20,298 bases of DNA from CAIQJJ01 sp964606085 (GTDB lineage Bacteria; Chloroflexota; Anaerolineae; Anaerolineales; UBA4823): positions 1 through 20,298 of the forward strand of contig CAZSFD010000091.1 of the NCBI GenBank assembly GCA_964606085.1. Reading direction: 5' to 3'. Positions 1 to 10,133 of the stretch are shown piece by piece. The position numbers and the translations under genes are program-made. The notes under the pieces are model-generated. The model was given only the letters and a program-made list of their open reading frames with translations, ran no database searches and had not been told where the DNA came from. Numbering within the stretch: the stretch's first letter is position 1; each line of letters begins with the position of its first letter.

Positions 1-2422
<2,422 letters not shown>

Positions 2423-2476
2423 AGGGTTTCAGGTTGGGAAGTTGAAAGTTACTGGTTGACAGGTTGGCAAGAGGGC

Positions 2477-2485
2477 ATTATAGCA
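2477..2485 (-). promoter_or_regulatory. Extended -10 promoter for uvrA
   Basis: On the minus strand this reads TGCTATAAT, an extended -10 with a perfect TATAAT. No good -35 hexamer sits 17 bp upstream, which is usual for extended -10 promoters. Transcription would begin near 2470, giving a leader of about 48 nt. The leader contains three or four degenerate copies of a caacctg/caacttt motif. The same TGCTATAAT core precedes icd at 19192. Confidence 0.6.
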
Positions 2486-2516
2486 CGGATGTTCAGGGAT
2501 ATTTGGGGGTTTCGGG

Positions 2517-2545
2517 TTGATTTATCTTTTCACTTCTAATACAAT
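2517..2545 (+). promoter_or_regulatory. Sigma70-type promoter for the TPR/zinc-ribbon gene
   Basis: TTGATT at 2517-2522 and TACAAT at 2540-2545 are separated by 17 bp, close to the consensus. The predicted start of transcription is near 2552. This leaves an 18-nt leader if the 2570 ATG is used and about 78 nt if the 2630 ATG is used. Confidence 0.5.
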
Positions 2546-2569
2546 GCAGGTAAGCTCATTTCTTATCCG

Positions 2570-4744
2570 ATGGCTCTCGAAGAGCGAAGATTCTTTACCC
2601 AAAAATACATAAACCTCACGAAAAAGCCCATGAAAACAACAGACCCCAAGCAGTATTTTCAAAAACTTACCCGCCGACAAATTCTTGCCCAGCCAACGAA
2701 CCAATGGAGTGATTCTGAATTATTAGACGTGATGAAACAGTTCGCCAAAGACAGAGATCGCGAAGAGGCCGTGGCTGAATTGATCTTACGCTCGTTCGAT
2801 GTGGATGAGATGGTGGAATACAGCATGTTGTATATCAATTTGGCGGAGTACTACGCATACCATAAAGATGTGCCGGCTGCGCTGCGTTGGTTTCATGCCA
2901 TGATCACTTTTGAAGAACAGCATCAAACGTCCCATTTGCACCGCGGTAATTATTTGCGCGATCTGGCTGAGACTTATGTACGATCAGGCGATCTGGCAAC
3001 GGGCCTTGCCATTTATACGCGCCTGGCGCAAACATACCCCGGCGATATTTGGACGTACAACTCCCTGGTCTGTTTTGCGCTGCATGGGTCTGAGTTGCCT
3101 CACCTGGCGCTGGAGGTGGCAGACTATAGCTTGCGGCTGGTTGCCAGGAAAGACCCTGAAAGATTGAAAGAGCAACTGCAACAACACCGCGATGAAATTT
3201 TCCAATCGCTTCCGAACCAGCCTGACCCACTGGAGAAAGTTCCTGCCGAGGTTCTGGCAGCGTTTCGGGCGGCTGTATTGCCGGTTACGCCGCCCCAACC
3301 AAACCCCAAACTCAAGGATGCAGACCCGGCACCTTACCTCGCGCCGGTCAGCCAGCTTTTGGCAGAAGGTGCGCCTGATGCCACGCTGGAAGCGCAAATC
3401 GTGGCGCAGGGCAAGGTTTTTGCGCCCGAGCTGATTCGCATGGCCTTCGATCAATCACTGCCAATAGATGGCGGCCCGGCAAATGCGGTAGCGCTGCTGC
3501 GCACGTTACAGAAGCAGCAGGTCGTTGATCTGAGCGAATGCAAACGCTGGCTGGATCAGGCGGATGGCAATTGGCGCGAGCAGCTATTTCCCAAAATAGG
3601 CAAAGTTGGCGGCTTTTCGGTGGCAGAATTGAAGGCAATTTTGTTGGACACGAAGTATGCGCTGTATATTCGTTCTGCCGCATCAGATAGTCTGGCGAAT
3701 TATGCCCAAAAAAGACCGGGGCTGCGCCCACAAATTTTAGAGATATTTCGTGTGCTGCTCACTCGCCCCGAAAGCGATACGGCAGGCGAAGAAACGCTGG
3801 TTGGCTTTGTGCTGAGCGATTTGCTCGATCTGAATGCGCGCGAACTTTACCCTGAAATTCAACGCGCTTATGTCGAAGACCGGGTGGATACCAAAGTGGT
3901 CGGCCCCGATAGTTTCGCCCAAGAATGGCAGCTTACACCCATCCCCATTCAGCCTCGGCGCAAGGATGGGTTGTATTTGCGCTTGCGCTGCACCGTGTGT
4001 GATCGAGAACGCGATCACTTTGTTCAAAAACTCTTGTTGGAAATTGGCACGCAAGAACAGCAAAGTGCGGGCAAGGCTACCGAATACGATCCGTATGTGA
4101 TGGATCATGAAATTGTCTGCCCGAAGTGCGGCGCGATAGACCGCTATGCAATGACCCCTGGCGCTTTTACCACCCTGATGGTGGAGCGAAGTGATCTGAA
4201 AACCCTGGTTGCCTTGTTCTCTGGAGACCAAAAAGCAAAAATAAAACCGAACCCACGGATTCATCCCTATCGCAGCGCCGTTTTTGGCAAGCCCATGCAC
4301 CCCCTGCAAGGGCTGGAGCTTTATCACCGCAAAATCGCCAATAACCCCAAAGATGCTCATTTATATTTGAAGATGGGAAATCTGCTGCGCTCCATTTACC
4401 GGCCCCAGGCGGCGCTGGAAGCGCACCGCAAAGCCTACGAGTTAGCGCCCAACAATGCTGAAATAGCCTTTGCTTTGGCGATGGATGAACATGATTACGG
4501 CGATAAGGCCGCGGCCAGGTCACTTTACGAACAAGCTATCGCTCTGGAAGGCAAAAATAGCGCCTTGTTCAGACCTTCTGAGCTTGCCCTTGCAGCCACC
4601 CAGGGCCTGTTGCTGTTGAAACAGAAAAAACCAAGCTCCTGGGCTGCCATTGACGAAAGAACAGACCCCAAACAAGCTCTACATCACTCGGCGCCACCAA
4701 GACAGTCTTCTCAATCGCCAAACAAACGGCATCGCCGGCGCTAA
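2570..4744 (+). CDS. TPR-repeat protein with a central four-cysteine zinc ribbon, function unknown
   Basis: The product is 724 residues with no signal peptide or membrane segment, so it is probably cytoplasmic. Helical TPR-like units cover about residues 85-190 (for example LAEYYAYHKDVPAALRWF and GLAIYTRLAQTYPGDIW). The middle (about 220-450) is helical and could be HEAT-like. A zinc ribbon follows, with C474-x2-C477 and C517-x2-C520 (CTVC, CPKC). Two canonical TPRs lie at about 580-660 (YLKMGNLLRSIYRPQAALEA, AIAFALAMDEH-like). The C-terminal tail is basic and low in complexity, ending HRRR. The start is uncertain: neither the ATG at 2570 nor the in-frame ATG at 2630 (MKTTDPKQYF) has a Shine-Dalgarno, and the 2630 start gives the more natural N-terminus. 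The gene is monocistronic, convergent with the protease gene, and less GC-rich than its neighbours. TPR domains bind proteins and the ribbon may bind protein or nucleic acid, but no specific role can be given. Confidence 0.88.
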   Translation: MALEERRFFTQKYINLTKKPMKTTDPKQYFQKLTRRQILAQPTNQWSDSELLDVMKQFAKDRDREEAVAELILRSFDVDEMVEYSMLYINLAEYYAYHKDVPAALRWFHAMITFEEQHQTSHLHRGNYLRDLAETYVRSGDLATGLAIYTRLAQTYPGDIWTYNSLVCFALHGSELPHLALEVADYSLRLVARKDPERLKEQLQQHRDEIFQSLPNQPDPLEKVPAEVLAAFRAAVLPVTPPQPNPKLKDADPAPYLAPVSQLLAEGAPDATLEAQIVAQGKVFAPELIRMAFDQSLPIDGGPANAVALLRTLQKQQVVDLSECKRWLDQADGNWREQLFPKIGKVGGFSVAELKAILLDTKYALYIRSAASDSLANYAQKRPGLRPQILEIFRVLLTRPESDTAGEETLVGFVLSDLLDLNARELYPEIQRAYVEDRVDTKVVGPDSFAQEWQLTPIPIQPRRKDGLYLRLRCTVCDRERDHFVQKLLLEIGTQEQQSAGKATEYDPYVMDHEIVCPKCGAIDRYAMTPGAFTTLMVERSDLKTLVALFSGDQKAKIKPNPRIHPYRSAVFGKPMHPLQGLELYHRKIANNPKDAHLYLKMGNLLRSIYRPQAALEAHRKAYELAPNNAEIAFALAMDEHDYGDKAAARSLYEQAIALEGKNSALFRPSELALAATQGLLLLKQKKPSSWAAIDERTDPKQALHHSAPPRQSSQSPNKRHRRR

Positions 4745-4782
4745 AAAATCATCCTGTCTCAAAAACCAGGGGCCGCCATAAA

Positions 4783-4819
4783 AACCGGGCAGGTTTCTCA
4801 AAAAGAAACCTGCCCGGTT
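4783..4819 (-). terminator. Hairpin terminator between convergent genes
   Basis: A perfect 16-bp inverted repeat has arms at 4783-4798 (aaccgggcaggtttct) and 4804-4819, with a 5-nt loop. On the minus strand the stem is followed by a run of Ts (ggtttttat), so it best terminates the secreted protease gene ending at 4846. It may also stop plus-strand transcription from the TPR gene, although the plus side lacks a good T tract. Confidence 0.85.
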
Positions 4820-4845
4820 GAGCAATTTGCCGTTACCCGAACGCG

Positions 4846-7800
4846 CTACCGATAAATCACCGGCAAGTAAATGCGCTGGCTTTCCAGGTAAATGGTGGCT
4901 GTTTCAACGTTGACCGATTCGTTGCCGTTTTCATCTTTGAAGCGCACGTAAACGGTTCGCAGGCCATCACCGGCGGCCAGTTGCCAGGCCATGCTGGGCT
5001 GGAAGGGCTGCCAGGTGGCGCCGGTGAACGCGGCGTCGTTGCTGATCAGCACTTCGGCAATGTCATCGAAGGCGCTTTGGGCGCTGAACAGGCCCGCCGC
5101 TGGCCCTTCCTCGTTGGCGATAAAGGTCAGCGTGACCAGGGGAGAAGCAGTTTGCGCCGCGCCATCGTTGATCACCACTGCCGCTTCCGGCGGGACGGGG
5201 TCCAGCCGGGGCGTGACGGCTTCGCTGCACACCACGGCGCTCCAGTGGCTGGCGGCGTCTATACCTTGCAGGCAATAGTGATAGGTGGTGTCGTTAGTCA
5301 CCGTGGCATCGGTGTAGAGGCCGGTGAGCGGCAGGTCGGCGTTGATCAACGTCCACGGGCCAGTGGGGCTGGCGGCGCGGTAGGCAATCATGGTCACATA
5401 AGCCGCTTTGACATCGTAGGAGAGCAGCACCGAGCCATTTTGGGCCGTGGTCTGGACGAAATCGAGGGCGTCAATCAGGTCGTCGGTGGGGGTGAACGCA
5501 TCCAGGCCATGCAGCACGGCTTCGGACTGGTCGCTTTCGCCGCCGCCATCAGTGTCTGAGTTATTGGGGTCGGTGCCAACGAAGTATTCATCGGCGCAAT
5601 CCAGTTGGTCCAGGTCGGCATCGGAGTTGGGCGCGCCGGGGCAGTAGGCGGCGACGAAATCATCTGGCAAGCCGTCGCTATCGGCATCGTCGCCAGAGGG
5701 GATGGCAAACGAACCGCGGCTTTCGCGGCGCATATCTTCGTACAACGCCAACAAATGCACCTGATAGCCGCCTTCGTCGTTCGCTTTCGGCGGGTCAGAG
5801 ACGCCTTCTTCCTGCACGGGGTCAACGATTTGCGTTTCGGTCGCCAGGGTATACATGCCGCCAAAGAAACCGTCGCCGGCCGCGCCATCGCCATGCTGAC
5901 CGTCATCGCTGAGCGGCACAACCTGGGTCGCGCCGCCGGGGGTGGTGATGGTGGCTAAAACGCTGCCGCCGGGCATCCAGATGGCGTAGAAGGGGATGTA
6001 GTTGCCGGTGGCGAAGCCGCGCATGTTGGGCAGCAGCAGGCTGACGGCGCGCTCCGTCTGGCCGTAGGCGGTCAGTTGATAGCGGCGGTTCGAGATTTCG
6101 TTGATGTACAGGACAATCAACGTCCATTCGCCCGCCTCGGGGTTTTCGATGTGGTAGCCCACATAGCCAGAACCGGGGCTGGAAAAATTGGGGGTTTGGT
6201 AAGCCACGTTGCTGGGAGAATACAGCGCCAGGACGAAATCGGCATTCGTATCTTGCGGCGAGGTAGGCCGCCAGTCTAGCACCACGGTCATATCGTTGAC
6301 GCTGTCGTCAATGGTCATCGTATGCGAGATGACTTCGAGATACTTGTTGGCTACGCCCTGCTCGGCAAACAGGCGCTCACAATTTTGCCCTTCGCAGAGG
6401 GCATACAGGTAGCTGTCGCCCAATTCCAGTTCCATTTCATCGAGCGTTGCCGCCGCTGCCTGCGGCGCCGCGGTGGCGGTGCTGACGTAGACATCGTTGT
6501 AATAGGCCGCGCCGCCGGTTGCCGTGGCGATATTCTGCATCAGCAGTTCGTTGCTGGCCGGGCCAAAGGCGATGGTGGTTACCGGGCAGCCCGTGGCAAC
6601 GACCGCCGCCTGCACATCGGCCCAGTAGGCAGCCGAGTTTTCCATGCCGTCTGAAAGCAGGGTGAACTGGCAACGGGTGTTGCCGGTGGGGCTGCCGCTG
6701 CGTAAGGTGACGGCCTGGTTCAGCCCGTCGCCGATGCTGGTCGCGCCGCCGGGGGCGTAGGCGTTGACCTGGGTGTGGGCGCTGTTGCGCTGCGGCAGCG
6801 TGGCAAACTGGATTCCCAGCGTGTTGACCACATTGTGGTCGTATGAAACCAGCCCCAGGCCTTCACTGCTGTTGGTGGCATCAATGAACAGGTTAGCGGC
6901 GTTCTTGGCGGCGATGAGTTTGTTATCCCAGCCCATCGAGCCAGAAACATCGGTAACGATGACGTGGTCGCTGTTGGTGTTATCGTAGAGGATGGCGTCC
7001 GCTTCCAGGTCGCTGTCCAGGATGGTTGCCGTGCCAGGCGCTTCGAGGAAGATTTCGAGGTCGTAGGGGCCATTGGCAGGCTGATTGGGGGTATCTACCA
7101 GCAGGAAGTATTGCTCCTGCACGAAGCCGCCGCCCACCACCAGGGCTGGCAGGCCGCCCACTTCCACCTTGAAATCGGCATTGGTCAGGCCAGCCACAAT
7201 CGGGCCGGTGGGCGAGCCATTGTTGACCGAAACCTGGGCCACGAAGTTATCGGGGCTGCCAAATGCGCCGACAAATTCGGGCGCCAGTTGGCTGGGCAGT
7301 TCGATGTCAATCACCGGGTTGGCGCACGAGAGCGTGACATTGACGGTGGAGGAACTGCTCTGCCCGCCGACAATCGCCACGATGCGGGTGATGCCGTCGT
7401 TCAAGAAGCTCTGGGTCCAATCGCCGCCGCTGCCTTCGACATGCGTCTTGAAGGCCGAGCCGTTTTGCGTCACCACATGGTAGAACGTGGTCGAGCCAGC
7501 CGTGCGGTGGAAGTTGGCCGTAACCACCGGGCAATTGCTGGCGTGGGGCGTGGCAGAATAGTAACGTGCGGCATAACGGTTGATGCCCTGCGCGTTCCAG
7601 GTGGCCGGCGTGCCGGTGATGATGGTGCCGCCATTGGCCGGAACCAGGGGCCCGTAGGGCGCGGGGTTGCCGGCCTGGTCTTCATCGGCGTAGTTGTAAC
7701 TGGCATCGGGAACGCCGGTCAGGTCTTTCGTCCAGTTGGCCAGGGCGAACTGGCGGAAGGCATCGTCGAAGGTGGTACCGGGGGATAGCACGGCCAGGGT

Positions 7801-8640
7801 GTTATTGACCGCCGCCACCGATTCGGCAGTGGCCATCTGCTCCCACAATTCCACCAGGGCATCTACGCCGCGCTGGGGTTCGGCCAGGTTGGCGCCAAAC
7901 TGCTCGCGGAAAAACGTCCAGAACAGGTTCGATTCGTAACGCATACCAAAGCTGGTGATGTCGAGGTGGGCGCTGGCGAGGTAGTCGTTGACTTCGTCGC
8001 AGTAGGAGAAGGGCGCGCTCAGGCAGTTGGCCCAGGTATCTATGTTGGCATAGGCCACATCTTCCATGTTGCGGGCGGTGCCTTCGTATACCCAGCCGGA
8101 ATTCGTCCAGGTGGCTGCCCAATCGGGATCATGGGCAAACTGCACGCGGTGGAACATTTCGTGGCCGGTGACATATTGCATGATTTCGGGCATGGTAGCG
8201 CTGAAACAACCATCCCAAACGTCAATGTAGTTTTCCCAGGCGCTGCCGTTGCAACTGGCGCTGCCCGAAATACGCACTTCCAGCTTGGGGGCGGTAAATT
8301 CGGGGGCCAGGAAACCATAGGTCACGTCATAGCGCGTCCAATAGTCATCCACATAGCCTTCGACCAGGGCCGCATCGGCGTTGGATGTGGGTGGGTTGTT
8401 GAAATAAACGCAGTAATTGGGTTGTTCGAGCGAATTGGCGTAGCCGCCCAGAGCCGGGCAGGCCAGGGGCGCATACACCTGGTTGGGTTCTTCTCCGCCA
8501 GACGGCGCGGCGGGCTGCGCTTGCAAGCCGCCTGTGGCGGCCATGGCCGGTGCGCCGCCTGCCGCCAGGCCGATGATGAGCAGCAAGCCGGCTGACAGGC
8601 AAAGAAAAACCAGTTTGTGTTTGAACCGTTGGGAAGACAT
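4846..8640 (-). CDS. Secreted HExxH metalloprotease with VWA, beta-sandwich, TSP3 and Fn3-like domains
   Basis: The product is 1264 residues from ATG at 8640, chosen because ggaggtg lies 5-6 nt upstream and the product then begins with a classical signal peptide (SQRFKHKLVFLCLSAGLLLI, then APAMAATG). The domains seen are as follows. An MA-clan-like protease has H160-E-x-x-H164 (GHEMFHRVQF) and a candidate third ligand E186 in WVYEGTA. A VWA domain at about 555-720 has a complete MIDAS: D564-V-S566-G-S568, T634 in GATSIGDG and D664 in LLSDGMEN. A beta-sandwich resembling pre-peptidase or CLCA-type domains lies at about 770-860. It is followed by a SDDGQHGDGAAGDGFFGG loop. Thrombospondin type-3 Asp motifs (DADSDGLPDD, TDPNNSDTDGG) cover about 984-1037. 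An Fn3-like domain lies at about 1059-1145, then a final beta domain. The C-terminus is IYLPVIYR. It acts outside the cell, and the calcium and zinc sites are inferred from the motifs. The substrate is unknown. It appears to be a single-gene unit with its own promoter and terminator. Confidence 0.92.
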   Translation of the reverse strand: MSSQRFKHKLVFLCLSAGLLLIIGLAAGGAPAMAATGGLQAQPAAPSGGEEPNQVYAPLACPALGGYANSLEQPNYCVYFNNPPTSNADAALVEGYVDDYWTRYDVTYGFLAPEFTAPKLEVRISGSASCNGSAWENYIDVWDGCFSATMPEIMQYVTGHEMFHRVQFAHDPDWAATWTNSGWVYEGTARNMEDVAYANIDTWANCLSAPFSYCDEVNDYLASAHLDITSFGMRYESNLFWTFFREQFGANLAEPQRGVDALVELWEQMATAESVAAVNNTLAVLSPGTTFDDAFRQFALANWTKDLTGVPDASYNYADEDQAGNPAPYGPLVPANGGTIITGTPATWNAQGINRYAARYYSATPHASNCPVVTANFHRTAGSTTFYHVVTQNGSAFKTHVEGSGGDWTQSFLNDGITRIVAIVGGQSSSSTVNVTLSCANPVIDIELPSQLAPEFVGAFGSPDNFVAQVSVNNGSPTGPIVAGLTNADFKVEVGGLPALVVGGGFVQEQYFLLVDTPNQPANGPYDLEIFLEAPGTATILDSDLEADAILYDNTNSDHVIVTDVSGSMGWDNKLIAAKNAANLFIDATNSSEGLGLVSYDHNVVNTLGIQFATLPQRNSAHTQVNAYAPGGATSIGDGLNQAVTLRSGSPTGNTRCQFTLLSDGMENSAAYWADVQAAVVATGCPVTTIAFGPASNELLMQNIATATGGAAYYNDVYVSTATAAPQAAAATLDEMELELGDSYLYALCEGQNCERLFAEQGVANKYLEVISHTMTIDDSVNDMTVVLDWRPTSPQDTNADFVLALYSPSNVAYQTPNFSSPGSGYVGYHIENPEAGEWTLIVLYINEISNRRYQLTAYGQTERAVSLLLPNMRGFATGNYIPFYAIWMPGGSVLATITTPGGATQVVPLSDDGQHGDGAAGDGFFGGMYTLATETQIVDPVQEEGVSDPPKANDEGGYQVHLLALYEDMRRESRGSFAIPSGDDADSDGLPDDFVAAYCPGAPNSDADLDQLDCADEYFVGTDPNNSDTDGGGESDQSEAVLHGLDAFTPTDDLIDALDFVQTTAQNGSVLLSYDVKAAYVTMIAYRAASPTGPWTLINADLPLTGLYTDATVTNDTTYHYCLQGIDAASHWSAVVCSEAVTPRLDPVPPEAAVVINDGAAQTASPLVTLTFIANEEGPAAGLFSAQSAFDDIAEVLISNDAAFTGATWQPFQPSMAWQLAAGDGLRTVYVRFKDENGNESVNVETATIYLESQRIYLPVIYR

Positions 8641-8659
8641 GGATACACCTCCTGTGTAT

Positions 8660-8672
8660 GTGGGTGGGTGAA
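8660..8672 (-). repeat. Leader copy 1 of a shared 13-nt ttcacccacccac motif
   Basis: On the minus strand ttcacccacccac lies about 20 nt upstream of the protease start codon and just before the Shine-Dalgarno. An identical 13-mer occurs in the leader of the sugar-binding protein gene (9967-9979), and a shorter acccaccc directly abuts the permease ATG. Confidence 0.6.
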
Positions 8673-8709
8673 CAGGAAAGGGAACCGGGCTGCCCAGGCC
8701 AGCCAACAC

Positions 8710-8908
8710 GATATTGAAGTAAGATGGTGACGCTATGTGCGACGGGCTTCAGGCAGCTATGGGTAATAAAACCGCTGTGATGTCAATCACCTTGTTGATC
8801 CCCTGGGCGGTTTTCGTAAGCGGACTTACTTTATCACTTTACTAGATTTTCAGGCCAATTTCAAGTAGTAAATTAGTACGCCATGAAAATAGCCACTTTG
8901 CCCGATAA
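8710..8908. other. Intergenic region upstream of the secreted protease
   Basis: About 200 bp without a convincing gene. It carries the candidate protease promoter at 8836-8864 and the short palindrome gtaagcggacttac (8816-8829), which would overlap the predicted transcription start and could be an operator. A TTGACA-like box (8781-8786, minus) has no good -10 partner. The small reading frames here have neither a ribosome site nor recognisable products. Confidence 0.4.
8836..8864 (-). promoter_or_regulatory. Candidate sigma70-type promoter for the secreted protease
   Basis: On the minus strand TTGAAA (8859-8864) and TAAAGT (8836-8841) are 17 bp apart. Transcription would begin near 8829 and give a leader of about 190 nt. 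The match is fair rather than strong. Confidence 0.4.
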
Positions 8909-8945
8909 AAAAGATGCCCTGCTGCGCTGCAACAGGGCATCTTTT
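8909..8945 (-). terminator. Rho-independent terminator of the sugar ABC operon
   Basis: Perfect 13-bp arms at 8909-8921 (aaaagatgccctg) and 8933-8945 enclose an 11-nt loop. On the minus strand the stem ends in a run of six Ts before atcggg. It lies 20 bp after the stop codon of the substrate-binding protein gene, the last gene of the operon. Confidence 0.9.
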
Positions 8946-8964
8946 ATCTTCTTAGAGAAGGGGC

Positions 8965-9927
8965 TTACTTATACAGCACAGCCTGAATCTTCTCATCGTC
9001 AATGTTATTTTTGTCGTACCAGTAGAAGCCAGTGTCAATGGTCTTGGGCAGGGTTTCACCCTTGGAGGCCTTGACGGCCGCTTCGACGCATTTGTACCCA
9101 ATGCCGACCGGGTTCTGGGTGATGGCGCCCGCTTCGGTGCCAGCGCGGATGGCGTCCATTTGCTGTTGGCCCGAGTCGTAGCCGATCACGGTGATTTTGC
9201 CTTCCATGCCGAGTTCCTTGACGGCATTCAGCACACCGATGATTGAACCTTCGTTAGCGCCAAAGAAGCCTTTCAGGTTGGGGTGAGCCTGGATGATGGC
9301 TTTGGCCAGGTCAGTGGATTTGAGTTGGTCGCCGCCGCCATATTGCACATCTACCACGGTGATATTGGGGTATTTGGCCTTGATCTGGTCTACAAAACCG
9401 GCCACGCGGTCAATGCCGGTGCGGCTGGTCTGGTCGTGGGCAATGACGGCCACTTCGCCAGAACCGCCAATCAATTCGGCCATTTTGTCCGCCGCAAGGG
9501 CGGCCGCGGCGATATTGTCGGTAGCAGCGGTGGTAACGGGAATGTCGCTATCAACGCCAGAGTCAAAGCCGATGACGGGGATATTGGCGGCTTTGGCTTT
9601 TTCCAACAGGGGTTGGAAGGCCTTCGAGTCCACGGCAGCCAGGCAGATGGCGGCGGGTTTCTTATCGAGAGCCGTCTGGAACATCTCGACCTGCTTATCC
9701 ACCATCGCTTCTGATTCGGGGCCTTCAAAGGTGATCTCCACGTTCAGGTCTTTGGCGGCCTGTTCGGCGCCGAGCTTGACAGCCTGCCAGAACTGGTGCT
9801 GGAAGCCCTTGGAAATGACAGGAATGTAAGGCTTGCCAGAAGTTGTAGACCCGCCACCGCAAGCGGCAACCAGGGCCATGATGATGAGGATGCTGAACAT
9901 GGTAGCCAGCATTTTTTGGGTTTTCAT
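8965..9927 (-). CDS. Sugar ABC transporter substrate-binding lipoprotein (RbsB-like)
   Basis: The product is 320 residues from ATG at 9927, preceded by AGGAGA at a 7-nt distance. An ATG at 9945 is in frame but has no such site. The N-terminus is a lipoprotein signal: a basic start, a hydrophobic core, then LVAAC with Cys23 as the lipidation site, followed by a GGGSTTSG linker. The rest is a type I periplasmic-binding fold of the Peripla_BP_4 (ribose/allose/AI-2) class: PVISKGFQHQFWQAVKLGAE at the start of lobe 1, AAICLAAVDSKAFQPLLEKA, IPVIGFDSGVDSD, HDQTSRTG, FFGANEGSIIGVLNAV and ITVIGYDSGQQQMDAIRAG. It captures a small ligand, probably a pentose, hexose or related polyol, for the permease upstream in the operon. 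It is the last gene of the operon and is separated from the permease by 206 bp with hairpins, which suits its need for higher expression. The exact ligand cannot be read from the sequence. Confidence 0.93.
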   Translation of the reverse strand: MKTQKMLATMFSILIIMALVAACGGGSTTSGKPYIPVISKGFQHQFWQAVKLGAEQAAKDLNVEITFEGPESEAMVDKQVEMFQTALDKKPAAICLAAVDSKAFQPLLEKAKAANIPVIGFDSGVDSDIPVTTAATDNIAAAALAADKMAELIGGSGEVAVIAHDQTSRTGIDRVAGFVDQIKAKYPNITVVDVQYGGGDQLKSTDLAKAIIQAHPNLKGFFGANEGSIIGVLNAVKELGMEGKITVIGYDSGQQQMDAIRAGTEAGAITQNPVGIGYKCVEAAVKASKGETLPKTIDTGFYWYDKNNIDDEKIQAVLYK

Positions 9928-9966
9928 AAGACACTCTCCTTGCATGTAAAAATTGGGTAGGGTAGG

Positions 9967-9979
9967 GTGGGTGGGTGAA
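9967..9979 (-). repeat. Leader copy 2 of the shared 13-nt ttcacccacccac motif
   Basis: This copy is identical over 13 nt to the motif in the protease leader (8660-8672), here 40-52 nt upstream of the binding-protein ATG, and continues into a ccctaccctaccc run. An upstream ggaggtgtcc also resembles the ggaggtgtatcc found at the protease start. Confidence 0.6.
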
Positions 9980-10036
9980 GAAGAAATAAGTAGGTATATG
10001 GGTAGGACACCTCCGTAAAAAGTAGCAACGGGCAAA

Positions 10037-10100
10037 AAATAACTTGCCGTTTTAGAGCCTGAAAGCCCAGGAAAATCACCTAGAACGAGGTAAGTTATTT
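10037..10100 (-). terminator. Intercistronic hairpin with U-run between permease and binding-protein genes
   Basis: Arms aaataactt (10037-10045) and aagttattt (10092-10100) pair perfectly over 9 bp. Two further G-C pairs follow an A-C mismatch. On the minus strand the 3' arm runs into TTTTTT, as in a leaky terminator or attenuator. The enclosed sequence contains a smaller cctg/cagg hairpin (10058-10071). A separate short inverted repeat, aaggtga (10114-10120) and tcacctt (10129-10135), overlaps the permease stop codon. Together they could lower read-through or protect mRNA ends, allowing different levels of the two gene products. Confidence 0.55.
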
Positions 10101-10133
10101 GTCCACCGTTCCTAAGGTGACATGAATTTCACC

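Noticed and set aside
6964..7788. Plus-strand open frame of 274 codons
   Set aside because: It is antisense to the secreted protease, with no ribosome site and no family features.
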